DNA from: an uncultured Steroidobacter sp.
GTDB lineage: Bacteria > Pseudomonadota > Gammaproteobacteria > Steroidobacterales > Steroidobacteraceae
DNA length: 64,000 nt
Direction of reading: 5' to 3'
Assembly: GCA_937864115.1 (NCBI GenBank)
Contig: CALMII010000003.1
Span: forward strand, 1 to 64,000
A program made the translations under genes and the position numbers. A model generated the notes under the pieces. That model did not search any database, was not told where the DNA came from, and saw only the letters and a program-made list of their open reading frames with translations. Shown here one piece after another: positions 52,823 to 61,299 of this stretch (position 1 is its first letter; each line of letters opens with the position of its first letter).

Positions 52823-54651
52823 TCATTGCCCAACGCGGATGCCCACTATACTTTGGCGACCCTGAGCGTCCGCTGTTCGGCTGGCTACACCAGCCGGCCG
52901 AACAGCGGGCCTCGATCGGGTTGGTGATCTGCAGTCCGACGGGCTACGAAGCGGTATGCGCGCGCCGCGCCATCAAGCATCTGGCAAGCGATGCAGCTCG
53001 CGCTGGTATCCCTGCTTTGCGTTTCGACTATGACGGTACCGGAGACTCGGCTGGTACCGACTTGGATGATAATCGCCTCCGCAGCTGGACGAAAAGTATC
53101 GAAATGGCTATCGACGCGCTGCGCTCACATAGTGGCGTGCAGCGCGTCTGCCTTCTGGGCATCCGCCTTGGAGCGACCTTGGCGACGCTCGTTGCTTCCA
53201 AGCGGTCCGACATCGATGCGCTCATCGGCGTTGCACCGATCGTAAACGTGCGCACCTATCTGCGTGAGCTGCGAGCCCTTTCGCTCGCACGTCCACGAAC
53301 TTCACCACCGGACGTCACGGACGGCGACGTGCTCGAAGCCGCCGGCTTCGAAATGACGTTACAAACGCGCGAAGCGTTGCTCGCCGTGGACCTAATGAAG
53401 GAGTCGCCACCGCCGTCGCTACGAGTGCTGATCATCGAGCGCGACGATATGCCGAGTAACGACGCGTGGCCACGCCATCTGCAGGCCGCTGGCGTCAATG
53501 TCGAGTCTCTGCGACCACCCGGCTATGCCGCAATGATGCTCGATTCGCATGAAGCGCAGCTTCCGACCCGGATCATCGCGACGGTAACGGAGTGGATTAT
53601 GCGGCTGGCCGGCCCTACTGCGACAATCCTCGACGGTCGCAGCAAGCCACTCCGCACCCGCGCATCGTTCGAGTCACCAAGCGCCAGCAGTTCGGCTCGA
53701 GTCCACGAAAGCGCGCAGTTCCTGGACGAACAATGCACGCTCTTCGGCATCGTCAGCGACGCGGAGAACGCACCCGCTGAGCACCCGACACCGTTAGTGC
53801 TGCTGCTCAATGCCGGCGCCGTACATCACATTGGGCCAAACCGGCTGTACGTCACGCTTGCCCGGCGATTGGCAGCGCGGGGCGTCCGCGTCCTGCGCAT
53901 GGATCTATCGGGCCTGGGTGACAGCGCGGTCGCCGAGGGCTACATAGACAATGATGTGTACACACCACGCGCCGAGCAAGACATCCGCACCGCAATCGCC
54001 CGCATGCAACAACTCTATGGCGCGAGTGAAGTGCATGCGGTGGGACTGTGTTCAGGTGCGTACCATGGATTCAAGGCCGCGGTGGCTGGCGTACAATTGC
54101 GCAGCGTCGTCGCCATCAATCCCCTCACGTTTCATTGGATCTCAGGGATGTCGCTGGCCATCCCCGAGTACCGCGTGGCCTCGCAAATGCGCCACTATCG
54201 CAAGATGCTTCTCGAATGGGAGCTATGGAAGCGTTTGCTCACCGGCAACGTCGATCTGGGCGAAGTCATGCATATCCTACAAAGGCGCATTAAGGCAGCC
54301 AGCTACAATGTGCTTCGCGAGATCGCGCGCGCGGCACGCATCTCGCTACCCCGCGATCTCGGTAGCGAACTGCTGCGCATTGCTCGTCAGAACACTGACG
54401 TGCTGTTCGTATTCGCGCAGAACGAACCCGGGCTCGACCTGCTGCAGGGTGGTGCAGGGTCGGTACTCAATCGCCTGCAACGACGCGAGCTTGTGCAAGT
54501 TGTAGTGCTTCAGCAGTCCGACCATACGTTCACCACACATTGGTCGCGCAAGAACCTGCTCGAGGTGCTCACCGCTCACACGCTTAGCTACGCATGCCCG
54601 AAAGGAGTAACCGCAGCGCACCCCCTTACCACGAGTACGAACGGCACCTGA
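52819..54651 (+). CDS. Tandem double alpha/beta-hydrolase protein with altered nucleophile elbows
   Basis: 610 residues with two alpha/beta-hydrolase domains. Domain 1 (about 1-285) has the elbow LLGIRLGATLA, where Arg takes the Ser position. Domain 2 (about 310-600) has VGLCSGAYHGFKA, where Cys takes it, with a late His in QQSDHTFT. Similar elbows occur in the exosortase-system-associated hydrolases and related carrier-protein clusters. Domain 1 is probably non-hydrolytic; domain 2 could work as a Cys thioesterase or acyltransferase that takes an acyl or aminoacyl group from a carrier protein. The start overlaps the GH2 stop by ATGA. Confidence 0.85.
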   Translation: MIIAQRGCPLYFGDPERPLFGWLHQPAEQRASIGLVICSPTGYEAVCARRAIKHLASDAARAGIPALRFDYDGTGDSAGTDLDDNRLRSWTKSIEMAIDALRSHSGVQRVCLLGIRLGATLATLVASKRSDIDALIGVAPIVNVRTYLRELRALSLARPRTSPPDVTDGDVLEAAGFEMTLQTREALLAVDLMKESPPPSLRVLIIERDDMPSNDAWPRHLQAAGVNVESLRPPGYAAMMLDSHEAQLPTRIIATVTEWIMRLAGPTATILDGRSKPLRTRASFESPSASSSARVHESAQFLDEQCTLFGIVSDAENAPAEHPTPLVLLLNAGAVHHIGPNRLYVTLARRLAARGVRVLRMDLSGLGDSAVAEGYIDNDVYTPRAEQDIRTAIARMQQLYGASEVHAVGLCSGAYHGFKAAVAGVQLRSVVAINPLTFHWISGMSLAIPEYRVASQMRHYRKMLLEWELWKRLLTGNVDLGEVMHILQRRIKAASYNVLREIARAARISLPRDLGSELLRIARQNTDVLFVFAQNEPGLDLLQGGAGSVLNRLQRRELVQVVVLQQSDHTFTTHWSRKNLLEVLTAHTLSYACPKGVTAAHPLTTSTNGT

Positions 54652-54655
54652 GACA

Positions 54656-55798
54656 ATGCGGAAGCACGGACATTGGCCGGCGCTGGACGGACTGCGCGGC
54701 ATCTCGATCTTGCTGGTGATTGTTCACAACATCGATGCCTTTTCTACCGCCTCGGGCTGGCTGTGGCCCGCACAGCTCCTGGCTCAAGCGGGCTGGATCG
54801 GCGTGCAAATCTTCTTCGTGCTGTCGGGTTTTCTGATTACCCTCATCCTGCTCGATACGCGAGATAGCAATAACTACTACCGAGCCTTCTTCGCACGGCG
54901 CGCCCTGCGCATCATGCCGCTGTACTACCTCGTACTCTTTGCGGGACTGATTGTACTGCCAGCACTGGTCGAGCTTAGTCCGGAACGTCTCGTGTCGTAC
55001 CAGCATCAGTTCTGGCTGTGGACGTTCCTGACCAACTGGGCCGAACCGTTCGACAGGACCGTGCAAGGCTTCCCACATTTCTGGTCGCTGGCGGTCGAGG
55101 AGCAATTCTACCTGCTGTGGCCGCTACTCATCCGGCGCAGCTCATCGCACGGCGCGCTGGCGCTTTGCGTTGCGCTGATGGTTGCGGCACTGGTCATACG
55201 ATGCGCGATGCTGTTCTCTGACGCAAAGCCGGAGATGATTTACATGTTCACAATCTGCCGAATGGACGCCCTTGCCGCAGGCGGCTTGTGCGCGCTGCTG
55301 TTACGTGCTTCCGGGACGATCCAATACCTCGATCGTCGGCGACACTTGCTTGCACCCTGTGGCTTGGCGCTGGGCGCCGCGGCAGCGCTGTTGACCTCGG
55401 GTTTCGCACCTTTCGCTGCGACAACGCTGACCTATGGCCACTCGTTGCTGGCAATTTCCATCGCTCTGATTCTGTTGAGCTTAGTTCTGCCCCACCCGCC
55501 AGGAGTCAGCTCCACGCTGCAACGTCTGTTGGCGTTCGGGCCGCTGCGCTCCACGGGCAAGTACAGTTATGCGATGTATGTCTTGCACATCCCGTTGTTT
55601 GCGATCGCAGCGACTCTGCCGCAGTCAGTGCGTACGATGTCGCTGGAACATCCACTGCTTAACACGGTCATTCTCACCGGTTGCTGCTACTTGGCGGGAG
55701 CGCTCAGCTACCACGTCATTGAGAAGCCTTTCCTCGCACTCAAGCGGCGCTTCGTCGCTCGTGACACCGTTCGTGCTGGTGCCTCGCAGGAGACCTGA
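54656..55798 (+). CDS. Acyltransferase family 3 membrane protein (OafA/YrhL-like)
   Basis: 380 residues with about 10 membrane helices. The family opening LDGLRGISILLVIVHNIDAF carries the conserved region near the catalytic His (here HN), and FFVLSGFLITLILL and FPHFWSLAVEEQFYLLWP are the further signatures. Such proteins acetylate or acylate sugars and lipids at the cytoplasmic membrane. The ATG lies 4 bases after the hydrolase stop. In this operon it may acylate the glycan or lipid product. The frame carries more A+T at third positions than the catabolic island. Confidence 0.92.
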   Translation: MRKHGHWPALDGLRGISILLVIVHNIDAFSTASGWLWPAQLLAQAGWIGVQIFFVLSGFLITLILLDTRDSNNYYRAFFARRALRIMPLYYLVLFAGLIVLPALVELSPERLVSYQHQFWLWTFLTNWAEPFDRTVQGFPHFWSLAVEEQFYLLWPLLIRRSSSHGALALCVALMVAALVIRCAMLFSDAKPEMIYMFTICRMDALAAGGLCALLLRASGTIQYLDRRRHLLAPCGLALGAAAALLTSGFAPFAATTLTYGHSLLAISIALILLSLVLPHPPGVSSTLQRLLAFGPLRSTGKYSYAMYVLHIPLFAIAATLPQSVRTMSLEHPLLNTVILTGCCYLAGALSYHVIEKPFLALKRRFVARDTVRAGASQET

Positions 55799-55990
55799 GG
55801 ACGCGAATGCCCCCCCCGATCACGGCGCACCATACGACATCGATCCGCGCTATGATGCCTCGTTATTTGAAGCCTCGCTCTGCGAGCGAGACTCACGACT
55901 GCACGCGGGAATGCGACGAACGTCACATTGCTATCAGCGCCTGTGCTCTCACACTAGCCACGACACCCAGACTGCCTGACAACTCATGAT

Positions 55991-57172
55991 ATGAGCGCCA
56001 ACCTCCTCGGCAACGCTGTCTCTTTCGACCCCAACGCGATTCGGACCATAGCCAACGAAATCGCCGCTAAGCACGCAGCAGATGTAGACGCACAATCCCG
56101 CTTTCCGCAAGAGACCGTCGATGCGCTGAAGCGCGCCGGCTTCATGTCGGCGCTGGTTCCGAAGGAACTGGGTGGTGCGGGCTGCTCGATGCGCGAACTC
56201 GCAAATTTCTGCGCGACCCTGGCGCAAGCTTGCGCCTCAAGCGCGATGGTTCTGGCAATGCACTATAGCCAACTTGCGTGCCTGGTGCGGCATGGCGCTG
56301 AGTCGCCGTTCTTCCGCCGCTACCTACAAGACTTAGTCACCCATCAATACCTGCTCGCATCGATGACCTCGGAAGTCGGGACTTTCGGCGACACACGCTC
56401 GAGCATCTGCGCGGTAGAACGCAACAATGGCCGCTTCAAGCTCAACAAGGATGCAACTACCGGTTCCTACTGTGCGTACGCCGACGCGATTCTCGTGACT
56501 TGTCGCCGCTCGGCCGATGCACCCGCTTCCGATCAGATACTCGTGCTCGTGCGCAAGACAGACTGCGAACTTACGCAAACTACGTCGTGGGATACGCTTG
56601 GAATGCGAGGCACATGCAGCCCGGGCTTCAGACTCGAATCGTCCGGCCCCGAGGAACAAATCGTTCCAGGCTCGTTCGCCGACTCATCGGCTCAGTCAAT
56701 GGTTCCGTACTCGCATATCCTTTGGGCTTCGCTCTGGTATGGCATTGGTGCCGATGCCGTCGGTCGCGCCGCAGCCTTCGTGCGGGCCGATGCGCGCAAG
56801 AAACCAGGTACAGTGCCGCCGATGGCGACGCGTCTCGCGCAGGTGTCAACCGAACTGCAGGCGGTGCGCCACAACTGGCTGTCGCTCGCCGACGAGTTCG
56901 ACGCCATCAATGGACAGCCCGACGGCTTACAGGAGCTGCTATCGATCGGTTGGGCGCTCAAGACCAACAACCTCAAGATCAACGTCTCCGAGGCCGTACC
57001 GCAGATCGTGCATCACGCATTACAGATCATCGGCATCATGGGGTATAAGAACGATTCAAGATTCAGCCTCGGACGTCAGTATCGCGACGCGCTGTCCGGC
57101 GCGCTGATGATCTCCAATGAACGCATCGCGGCGAAGAACGCCTCGATGCTGCTCGTCTTCAAGGATGAGTGA
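55991..57172 (+). CDS. Acyl-CoA dehydrogenase-fold flavoprotein
   Basis: 393 residues with N-terminal helical, beta-barrel and C-terminal helical domains of the acyl-CoA dehydrogenase fold (VDALKRAGFMSALVPKELGG, ALMISNERIAAKN). The family's usual catalytic Glu region is not clearly conserved. The same fold is used by group D flavin monooxygenases, which take reduced flavin from a separate reductase. Because the operon begins with a C1-type flavin reductase, this protein may oxygenate or dehydrogenate the aminoacyl group on the carrier protein. Homologues adjoin amino acid:[carrier protein] ligase genes in rhizobia. Its stop overlaps the ligase start region. Confidence 0.85.
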   Translation: MSANLLGNAVSFDPNAIRTIANEIAAKHAADVDAQSRFPQETVDALKRAGFMSALVPKELGGAGCSMRELANFCATLAQACASSAMVLAMHYSQLACLVRHGAESPFFRRYLQDLVTHQYLLASMTSEVGTFGDTRSSICAVERNNGRFKLNKDATTGSYCAYADAILVTCRRSADAPASDQILVLVRKTDCELTQTTSWDTLGMRGTCSPGFRLESSGPEEQIVPGSFADSSAQSMVPYSHILWASLWYGIGADAVGRAAAFVRADARKKPGTVPPMATRLAQVSTELQAVRHNWLSLADEFDAINGQPDGLQELLSIGWALKTNNLKINVSEAVPQIVHHALQIIGIMGYKNDSRFSLGRQYRDALSGALMISNERIAAKNASMLLVFKDE

Positions 57173-58112
57173 GCTCATGTCCAAGCAAGGCGACCGTTTC
57201 GATTCACAGGAACTGTTCGATACTCTTGTAGCGCACGGGCACATCGTTCCGGTCGGCGTGCAAGGCGCGTTTGGCCGTGGTGCGCAGTTCGAGGACGTGC
57301 TAGAGCGCTTCAACGATCTAGTGAGCGACATCGCACGCGACGATGGCGCCGAGACGCGGGCATTCCCGCCCATCGTCAATCGCAAGGTGATCGAGAAGAA
57401 CAACTACATGGAATCGTTTCCGCATCTGTGCGGCACGGTGTTCAGCTTCTTCGGCAAGGAACTACAGGCACGCGAACTGGCCCAGAAAGCCGCGAGCGGC
57501 GAGCCTTGGGGCGAGTACCTCGGCATCACCGACGTATGCCTCACTCCGGCCATCTGTTATCCGCTCTATCCGACGCTCAAGGGTGTGCTGCCCAAAGGAG
57601 GCCGGCTATTTTCGATGCTCGGCTGGGCCTATCGGCACGAACCTTCCGCCGAGCCGACCCGGATGCAATCGTTCCGCATGCGCGAATTCATCCGCGCCGG
57701 CAGCGCCGGCGAGGTGGTCGAATGGCGTGACATGTGGCTCGAGCGCGGCCTGAAACTGTTGCGCTCACTCGGCCTCGAGGCGAGCTCCGACGTAGCCTCC
57801 GACCCGTTCTTCGGCCGCGGCGGGAAGATGATGGCGGCGAATCAGAAAGAGCAGCGGCTGAAGTTCGAGGTTCTGATCCCTGTCATCTCGCGCGAGAATC
57901 CGACCGCCTGCTGTTCGTTCAACTTCCACCAGGACCACTTCGGCTCCAAGTGGGACATCCGCACCAGCGATGGCGCGGTGGCCAACACGGCCTGTCTCGG
58001 CTTCGGCCTGGAGCGCATCGTCATGGCGCTGTTCAAAACGCACGGTATGGAGATCGCGCGCTGGCCGGCCGACGTGCGCCGGCTGCTGTGGCCCGTGCGT
58101 CCACTCGCTTGA
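57165..58112 (+). CDS. Amino acid:[carrier protein] ligase (seryl-tRNA-synthetase-like)
   Basis: About 315 residues. It is a truncated class II synthetase core without the tRNA-binding arm of SerRS. Motif 2 is in AYRHEPSAEPTRMQSFRMRE and motif 3 in LGFGLERIVMALF; zinc-binding Cys residues are likely those in DVCLTPAICY and NTACLG. Known members from Bradyrhizobium activate glycine or alanine with ATP and load it on the phosphopantetheine of a small carrier protein rather than on tRNA. The cognate carrier, transferase and an acyl-CoA dehydrogenase are all in this operon. Starts at 57165 (overlap with the previous stop) and 57177 are both possible. Confidence 0.93.
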   Translation: MSELMSKQGDRFDSQELFDTLVAHGHIVPVGVQGAFGRGAQFEDVLERFNDLVSDIARDDGAETRAFPPIVNRKVIEKNNYMESFPHLCGTVFSFFGKELQARELAQKAASGEPWGEYLGITDVCLTPAICYPLYPTLKGVLPKGGRLFSMLGWAYRHEPSAEPTRMQSFRMREFIRAGSAGEVVEWRDMWLERGLKLLRSLGLEASSDVASDPFFGRGGKMMAANQKEQRLKFEVLIPVISRENPTACCSFNFHQDHFGSKWDIRTSDGAVANTACLGFGLERIVMALFKTHGMEIARWPADVRRLLWPVRPLA

Positions 58113-59110
58113 GCCTCCTCAGCGTCATCGGCGGGCTCGACCCGCTCGCGTACACCCGTCATGCCCTGCATGGCGAAGAACGCATCTGGGTCGAGAAGAA
58201 CTGCTACATAGATCTGTGGATCGAGCTACTGCACGCGATGCGCCTCGAGCCGCTCGCCATGCTGCCGTTCACCGCCGCAGTCGACTTCGAGGACGATCAG
58301 TGGACCTTCTACAAGCCCTCGCATGAGGAGCTTCGCGAGCTGTACGGCGTCGATGTGCAGGAGCTGACGGTCTGGCGCACACTGCTGGAGCACGTACTCG
58401 AGCATACCGCCGCCGGCCGTATGGTGAGCACGGAGGCGGACGCGTTCTGGCTGCCTGACACCGCCGGCACCGACTATCGCCGCCAGCACACCAAAACCAC
58501 GATCGTAATCAACGAAATCGACGTTGAGGCACGCACCCTGCGTTACTTCCACAATGCCGGCTACTACTCTTTGGAAGGCGAGGACTTCGTGCAGACGTTC
58601 CGGCTCGATGCGGCCCCGGACCCGGCGTTCATGCCGCTATTCGCGGAATTTGTGCGTGCGGAAGGCATTGTGCGCCGGCCGACCGAGCAGCTGGTCGCCC
58701 TGTCTTTGCAGCTATGGCAGCGGCACTTGCAACGCATCCCTGCGACCAATCCGATCCCGCGTTTCCGCAAGCGCTTCGATGGCGACCTGGAGCACATGCA
58801 GCAGCGTGGCCTGCCCTACTATCATGCGTGGGCGTTCGCTTCGATCCGCCAGGTCGGCTCAGCATTCGAGCTGGCCGCACTGAACCTGCAATGGCTAGGC
58901 GCGAACGGCGTCGCCAACCTCGAGCGTGCAGCGGATTCGTGCATGGAGATCGCGACGCTAAACAAGGCCTTCATCCTGAAAGCAGCGCGTGCGGTAAACG
59001 CGCGCCGCGCGTTGGACAGCGCAGCGACGTTCGGTGCCATGGAAGGCGCATGGGAGCGCGCCATCTCGGTTCTCGGCGAACGCGTCGGCCGGGAGCGCCA
59101 GCTCACCTAA
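58109..59110 (+). CDS. DUF1839 family protein
   Basis: 333 residues from a TTG that overlaps the ligase stop as TTGA, the same arrangement as the ATGA and GTGA couplings seen elsewhere. The opening GGLDPLAYTRHALHGEERIW and later blocks (NCYIDLWIELLHAM, QWTFYKPSHEELRELYGVD, HTKTTIVINEIDVEA) are those of DUF1839, which is found next to amino acid:[carrier protein] ligases. The fold is unknown; the middle resembles cysteine-peptidase or amidohydrolase-like shapes but no catalytic set is certain. A carrier-protein-linked aminoacyl transferase role is a guess from context. Its 3' end overlaps the convergent aldo/keto reductase by 8 bases. Confidence 0.85.
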   Translation: MSLLSVIGGLDPLAYTRHALHGEERIWVEKNCYIDLWIELLHAMRLEPLAMLPFTAAVDFEDDQWTFYKPSHEELRELYGVDVQELTVWRTLLEHVLEHTAAGRMVSTEADAFWLPDTAGTDYRRQHTKTTIVINEIDVEARTLRYFHNAGYYSLEGEDFVQTFRLDAAPDPAFMPLFAEFVRAEGIVRRPTEQLVALSLQLWQRHLQRIPATNPIPRFRKRFDGDLEHMQQRGLPYYHAWAFASIRQVGSAFELAALNLQWLGANGVANLERAADSCMEIATLNKAFILKAARAVNARRALDSAATFGAMEGAWERAISVLGERVGRERQLT

Positions 59111-60179
59111 TTCCGAACCGGCGCAACCAGCGCGGCCAGCGATCACCCAGGCCGAGTTCGACTTGCAGTGCCTGGATGCGCCCGAGGCTCGCAGCCGACA
59201 ACCGGCCGCCCGGCACCTGGCCGAAATTCGACTTGGCCTGCGACAGGGACTTGGTTCCCATGATCACCGTCGACACTTCGGGGAAACTGAGCGGATAGCG
59301 GACCGCGGCCTGCACCATCGAGCCAGCCTCCTGCTCCAGGAAGCGGAAGCGCTCGACCTGCTCCACGGTGCGCTCGATCTGTTCACGGGTCCACCTGTGG
59401 CGCTGGTCCGCCGGATCGGGGAACGTTGCATCGCGCTTGAACTTGCCGGTGAGGAAACCCTCACGCAGTGCAGAGCGGACGATGATCGCCTTGCCGGCTT
59501 CATGCAACTTGCCCAGGCGCGCCATGAATGGATCGGGCTGCAGCAGATTGAAGGCGACCTGAAAACCATCCAGGTCCACGCGCCCGAGCACGAAGTCAAT
59601 GTCTTCGACCGTGTACAGCGATACGCCGATGAAGCGCACCTTGCCTGCCTTGCGTACCTCCGCCAGTTCATCGAACAAGCCCGCGTCCTTGCCGCTCGGC
59701 ACCCAATGCAACTGATAGTAATCGATGACATCGGTGCGCAGATCGGCGAGCTGGCGCTCCAGCGTCGCGGTGAGCCCTGCATCCTGCCCCGAATATTTGG
59801 TGGCCACGATCCATTTCGATCGGCGGCCTTCGAGGAACTCGCCCAGCACGCGCTCCGACTCGCCGTACACGGCCGCGGTATCGACGAAATTGCAGCCCAG
59901 TTCCTCGGCGCGCGCTAGCACTCGCAGCGACTCGCTCTTGTCAACCGCGCCGTAGCCCTGGCCTCCGATCGCCCAAGAGCCGAAGCCGACCTCGGATACT
60001 TTCAATCCCGTGCCGCCGAAATCCCTGAACCGCATGCCCGAACCACCTGCGTTTGCATCTGTGTCGTCACTCGTCGAAGTCGTCATGTCAGCCTCTGGCG
60101 ACGTGCGAATCAGCCGCCGGGCGGCCAGCGCACTGACTCCCGCCGCGGCGGCACCGATCAGCAAGGATCGTCGTCTCAT
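59103..60179 (-). CDS. Tat-signalled aldo/keto reductase
   Basis: 358 residues. MRRRSLLIGAAAAG is a twin-arginine signal, unusual for an AKR, so export folded to the periplasm is likely. The tetrad is visible: Asp and Tyr in VDTAAVYGESERVL, Lys in IVATKYS, His in YYQLHWVPS. AAGGTGAT before ATG 60179 supports that start; the upstream GTG lies inside it. NADPH is not available in the periplasm, so the export signal is puzzling unless the signal is not cleaved. Last gene of the minus-strand set facing the aminoacyl operon. Confidence 0.88.
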   Translation of the reverse strand: MRRRSLLIGAAAAGVSALAARRLIRTSPEADMTTSTSDDTDANAGGSGMRFRDFGGTGLKVSEVGFGSWAIGGQGYGAVDKSESLRVLARAEELGCNFVDTAAVYGESERVLGEFLEGRRSKWIVATKYSGQDAGLTATLERQLADLRTDVIDYYQLHWVPSGKDAGLFDELAEVRKAGKVRFIGVSLYTVEDIDFVLGRVDLDGFQVAFNLLQPDPFMARLGKLHEAGKAIIVRSALREGFLTGKFKRDATFPDPADQRHRWTREQIERTVEQVERFRFLEQEAGSMVQAAVRYPLSFPEVSTVIMGTKSLSQAKSNFGQVPGGRLSAASLGRIQALQVELGLGDRWPRWLRRFGIR

Positions 60180-60194
60180 CCGGATCACCTTGGG

Positions 60195-61277
60195 TCAGAT
60201 ATCTTCGTCGGCCTGGGTGAGATACCACGCCAGGCCCTCAAAACTGCCGCGTGCCGCCTCCGGCACGCTCGCATACAGCCAGCGCCGATCGCGCTCGATG
60301 AACTGGACGCTGCGCAGCGCGGCCGCCAGCACGGCATCACCGCATGCCTGGATGGACACGATGGCGGCGCCCAGCTTGATGCTCTGCAGGCACAGCAGCA
60401 GCAAGCCGTCCCGCACGTCCGCCCTGGTACCGATGCTCAGGAAGTCTTTCACGATCAGCTGATCGCCAATCAGCTCGCAAACGAAGTATGTATGTAGCGC
60501 GTCGCGATCACGGTGGCGGATCACGAACGTCCGATACTGGTGTCCCGGCTGCGCGCCGAAGCGCCACTGCAGAAATTCTCGACTACGCACGCCGATCGAC
60601 CGGGAGCTCTTGTCCACCTGCTGCCACAGCTCGTCGAAGCGAGCATCGAATCCATCGTGCCATGCGCCGCGATTGCGTGAGAACACGAGCCGCAGCTTCA
60701 TCGAAGCAACGTCGAGAACGTCCGAGGCCGCAGCGAGGGGACGGGCCAGCCACTGCGGCATCAGCCGGCGCAGATAAACGGCCGCGCGCAACACACGCGC
60801 GTAGCGAACGAGCGCGAGCTCGTACTGAGCACCGAGCCGCTTGAAGATCGGAATGGCCTTGGTGTGCGGGAGACCATAGAGGAAGGTCATGGTCGCAGTC
60901 GCACGCTCCCTGCCTTGCCGCTGCAGTTGCAACGCCGGGGAAGCCGAACGATGCTGCGGGTGGACCACGAAGTCGACCAGCACACCGGCAAACACCGACT
61001 CTCCACGCAGTAGCCAGCGACGGCAGCCGACCCCGAGGAACCCCAGGGGCGGGCCGCTGGCGTCCTGCCGCATGAAATTGATCTGTCCCTCGCCTTGCGG
61101 GTTGACCTGATAGAACCAGCGGTACCTGGCAACGTCGCGCTCGGCCGAGCTGCTGCCGAAACCGCAATCGCGCCACAGTTCGATCGCCTTGGCGCAATCT
61201 TCAGCCGCAACACCCGCATAAACCTGATATGCCCCGGCAGAGGCCGAGACAGCGCCGGTGTTCGTGCCGGGGATCAT
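60195..61277 (-). CDS. GNAT-like acyltransferase family protein
   Basis: 360 residues. The N-terminal half has a GNAT-like core: AIELWRDCGFG, RYRWFYQVNP, DFVVHPQHRSASPALQLQR (motif A position V-x-P-x-x-R) and FLYGLPHTKAIPIFKRLG. The C-terminal half (about 190-360) shows a second similar domain (HTYFVCELIGDQLIVKDFL). Related two-domain GNAT proteins occur near exopolysaccharide or exosortase genes. The cofactor could be acyl-CoA or an acyl carrier protein, and the AMP ligase/carrier-protein pair in the same operon would supply the latter. Start at 61277 is not strongly supported by a ribosome-binding site. Confidence 0.7.
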   Translation of the reverse strand: MIPGTNTGAVSASAGAYQVYAGVAAEDCAKAIELWRDCGFGSSSAERDVARYRWFYQVNPQGEGQINFMRQDASGPPLGFLGVGCRRWLLRGESVFAGVLVDFVVHPQHRSASPALQLQRQGRERATATMTFLYGLPHTKAIPIFKRLGAQYELALVRYARVLRAAVYLRRLMPQWLARPLAAASDVLDVASMKLRLVFSRNRGAWHDGFDARFDELWQQVDKSSRSIGVRSREFLQWRFGAQPGHQYRTFVIRHRDRDALHTYFVCELIGDQLIVKDFLSIGTRADVRDGLLLLCLQSIKLGAAIVSIQACGDAVLAAALRSVQFIERDRRWLYASVPEAARGSFEGLAWYLTQADEDI

Positions 61278-61299
61278 GGCGTGCAGGTGCCGCGCACCT

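Noticed and set aside
55807..55989. A 60-residue open frame in the gap before the dehydrogenase-fold gene
   Set aside because: No ribosome-binding site, no recognisable motif and unbiased codon use; more likely non-coding leader.
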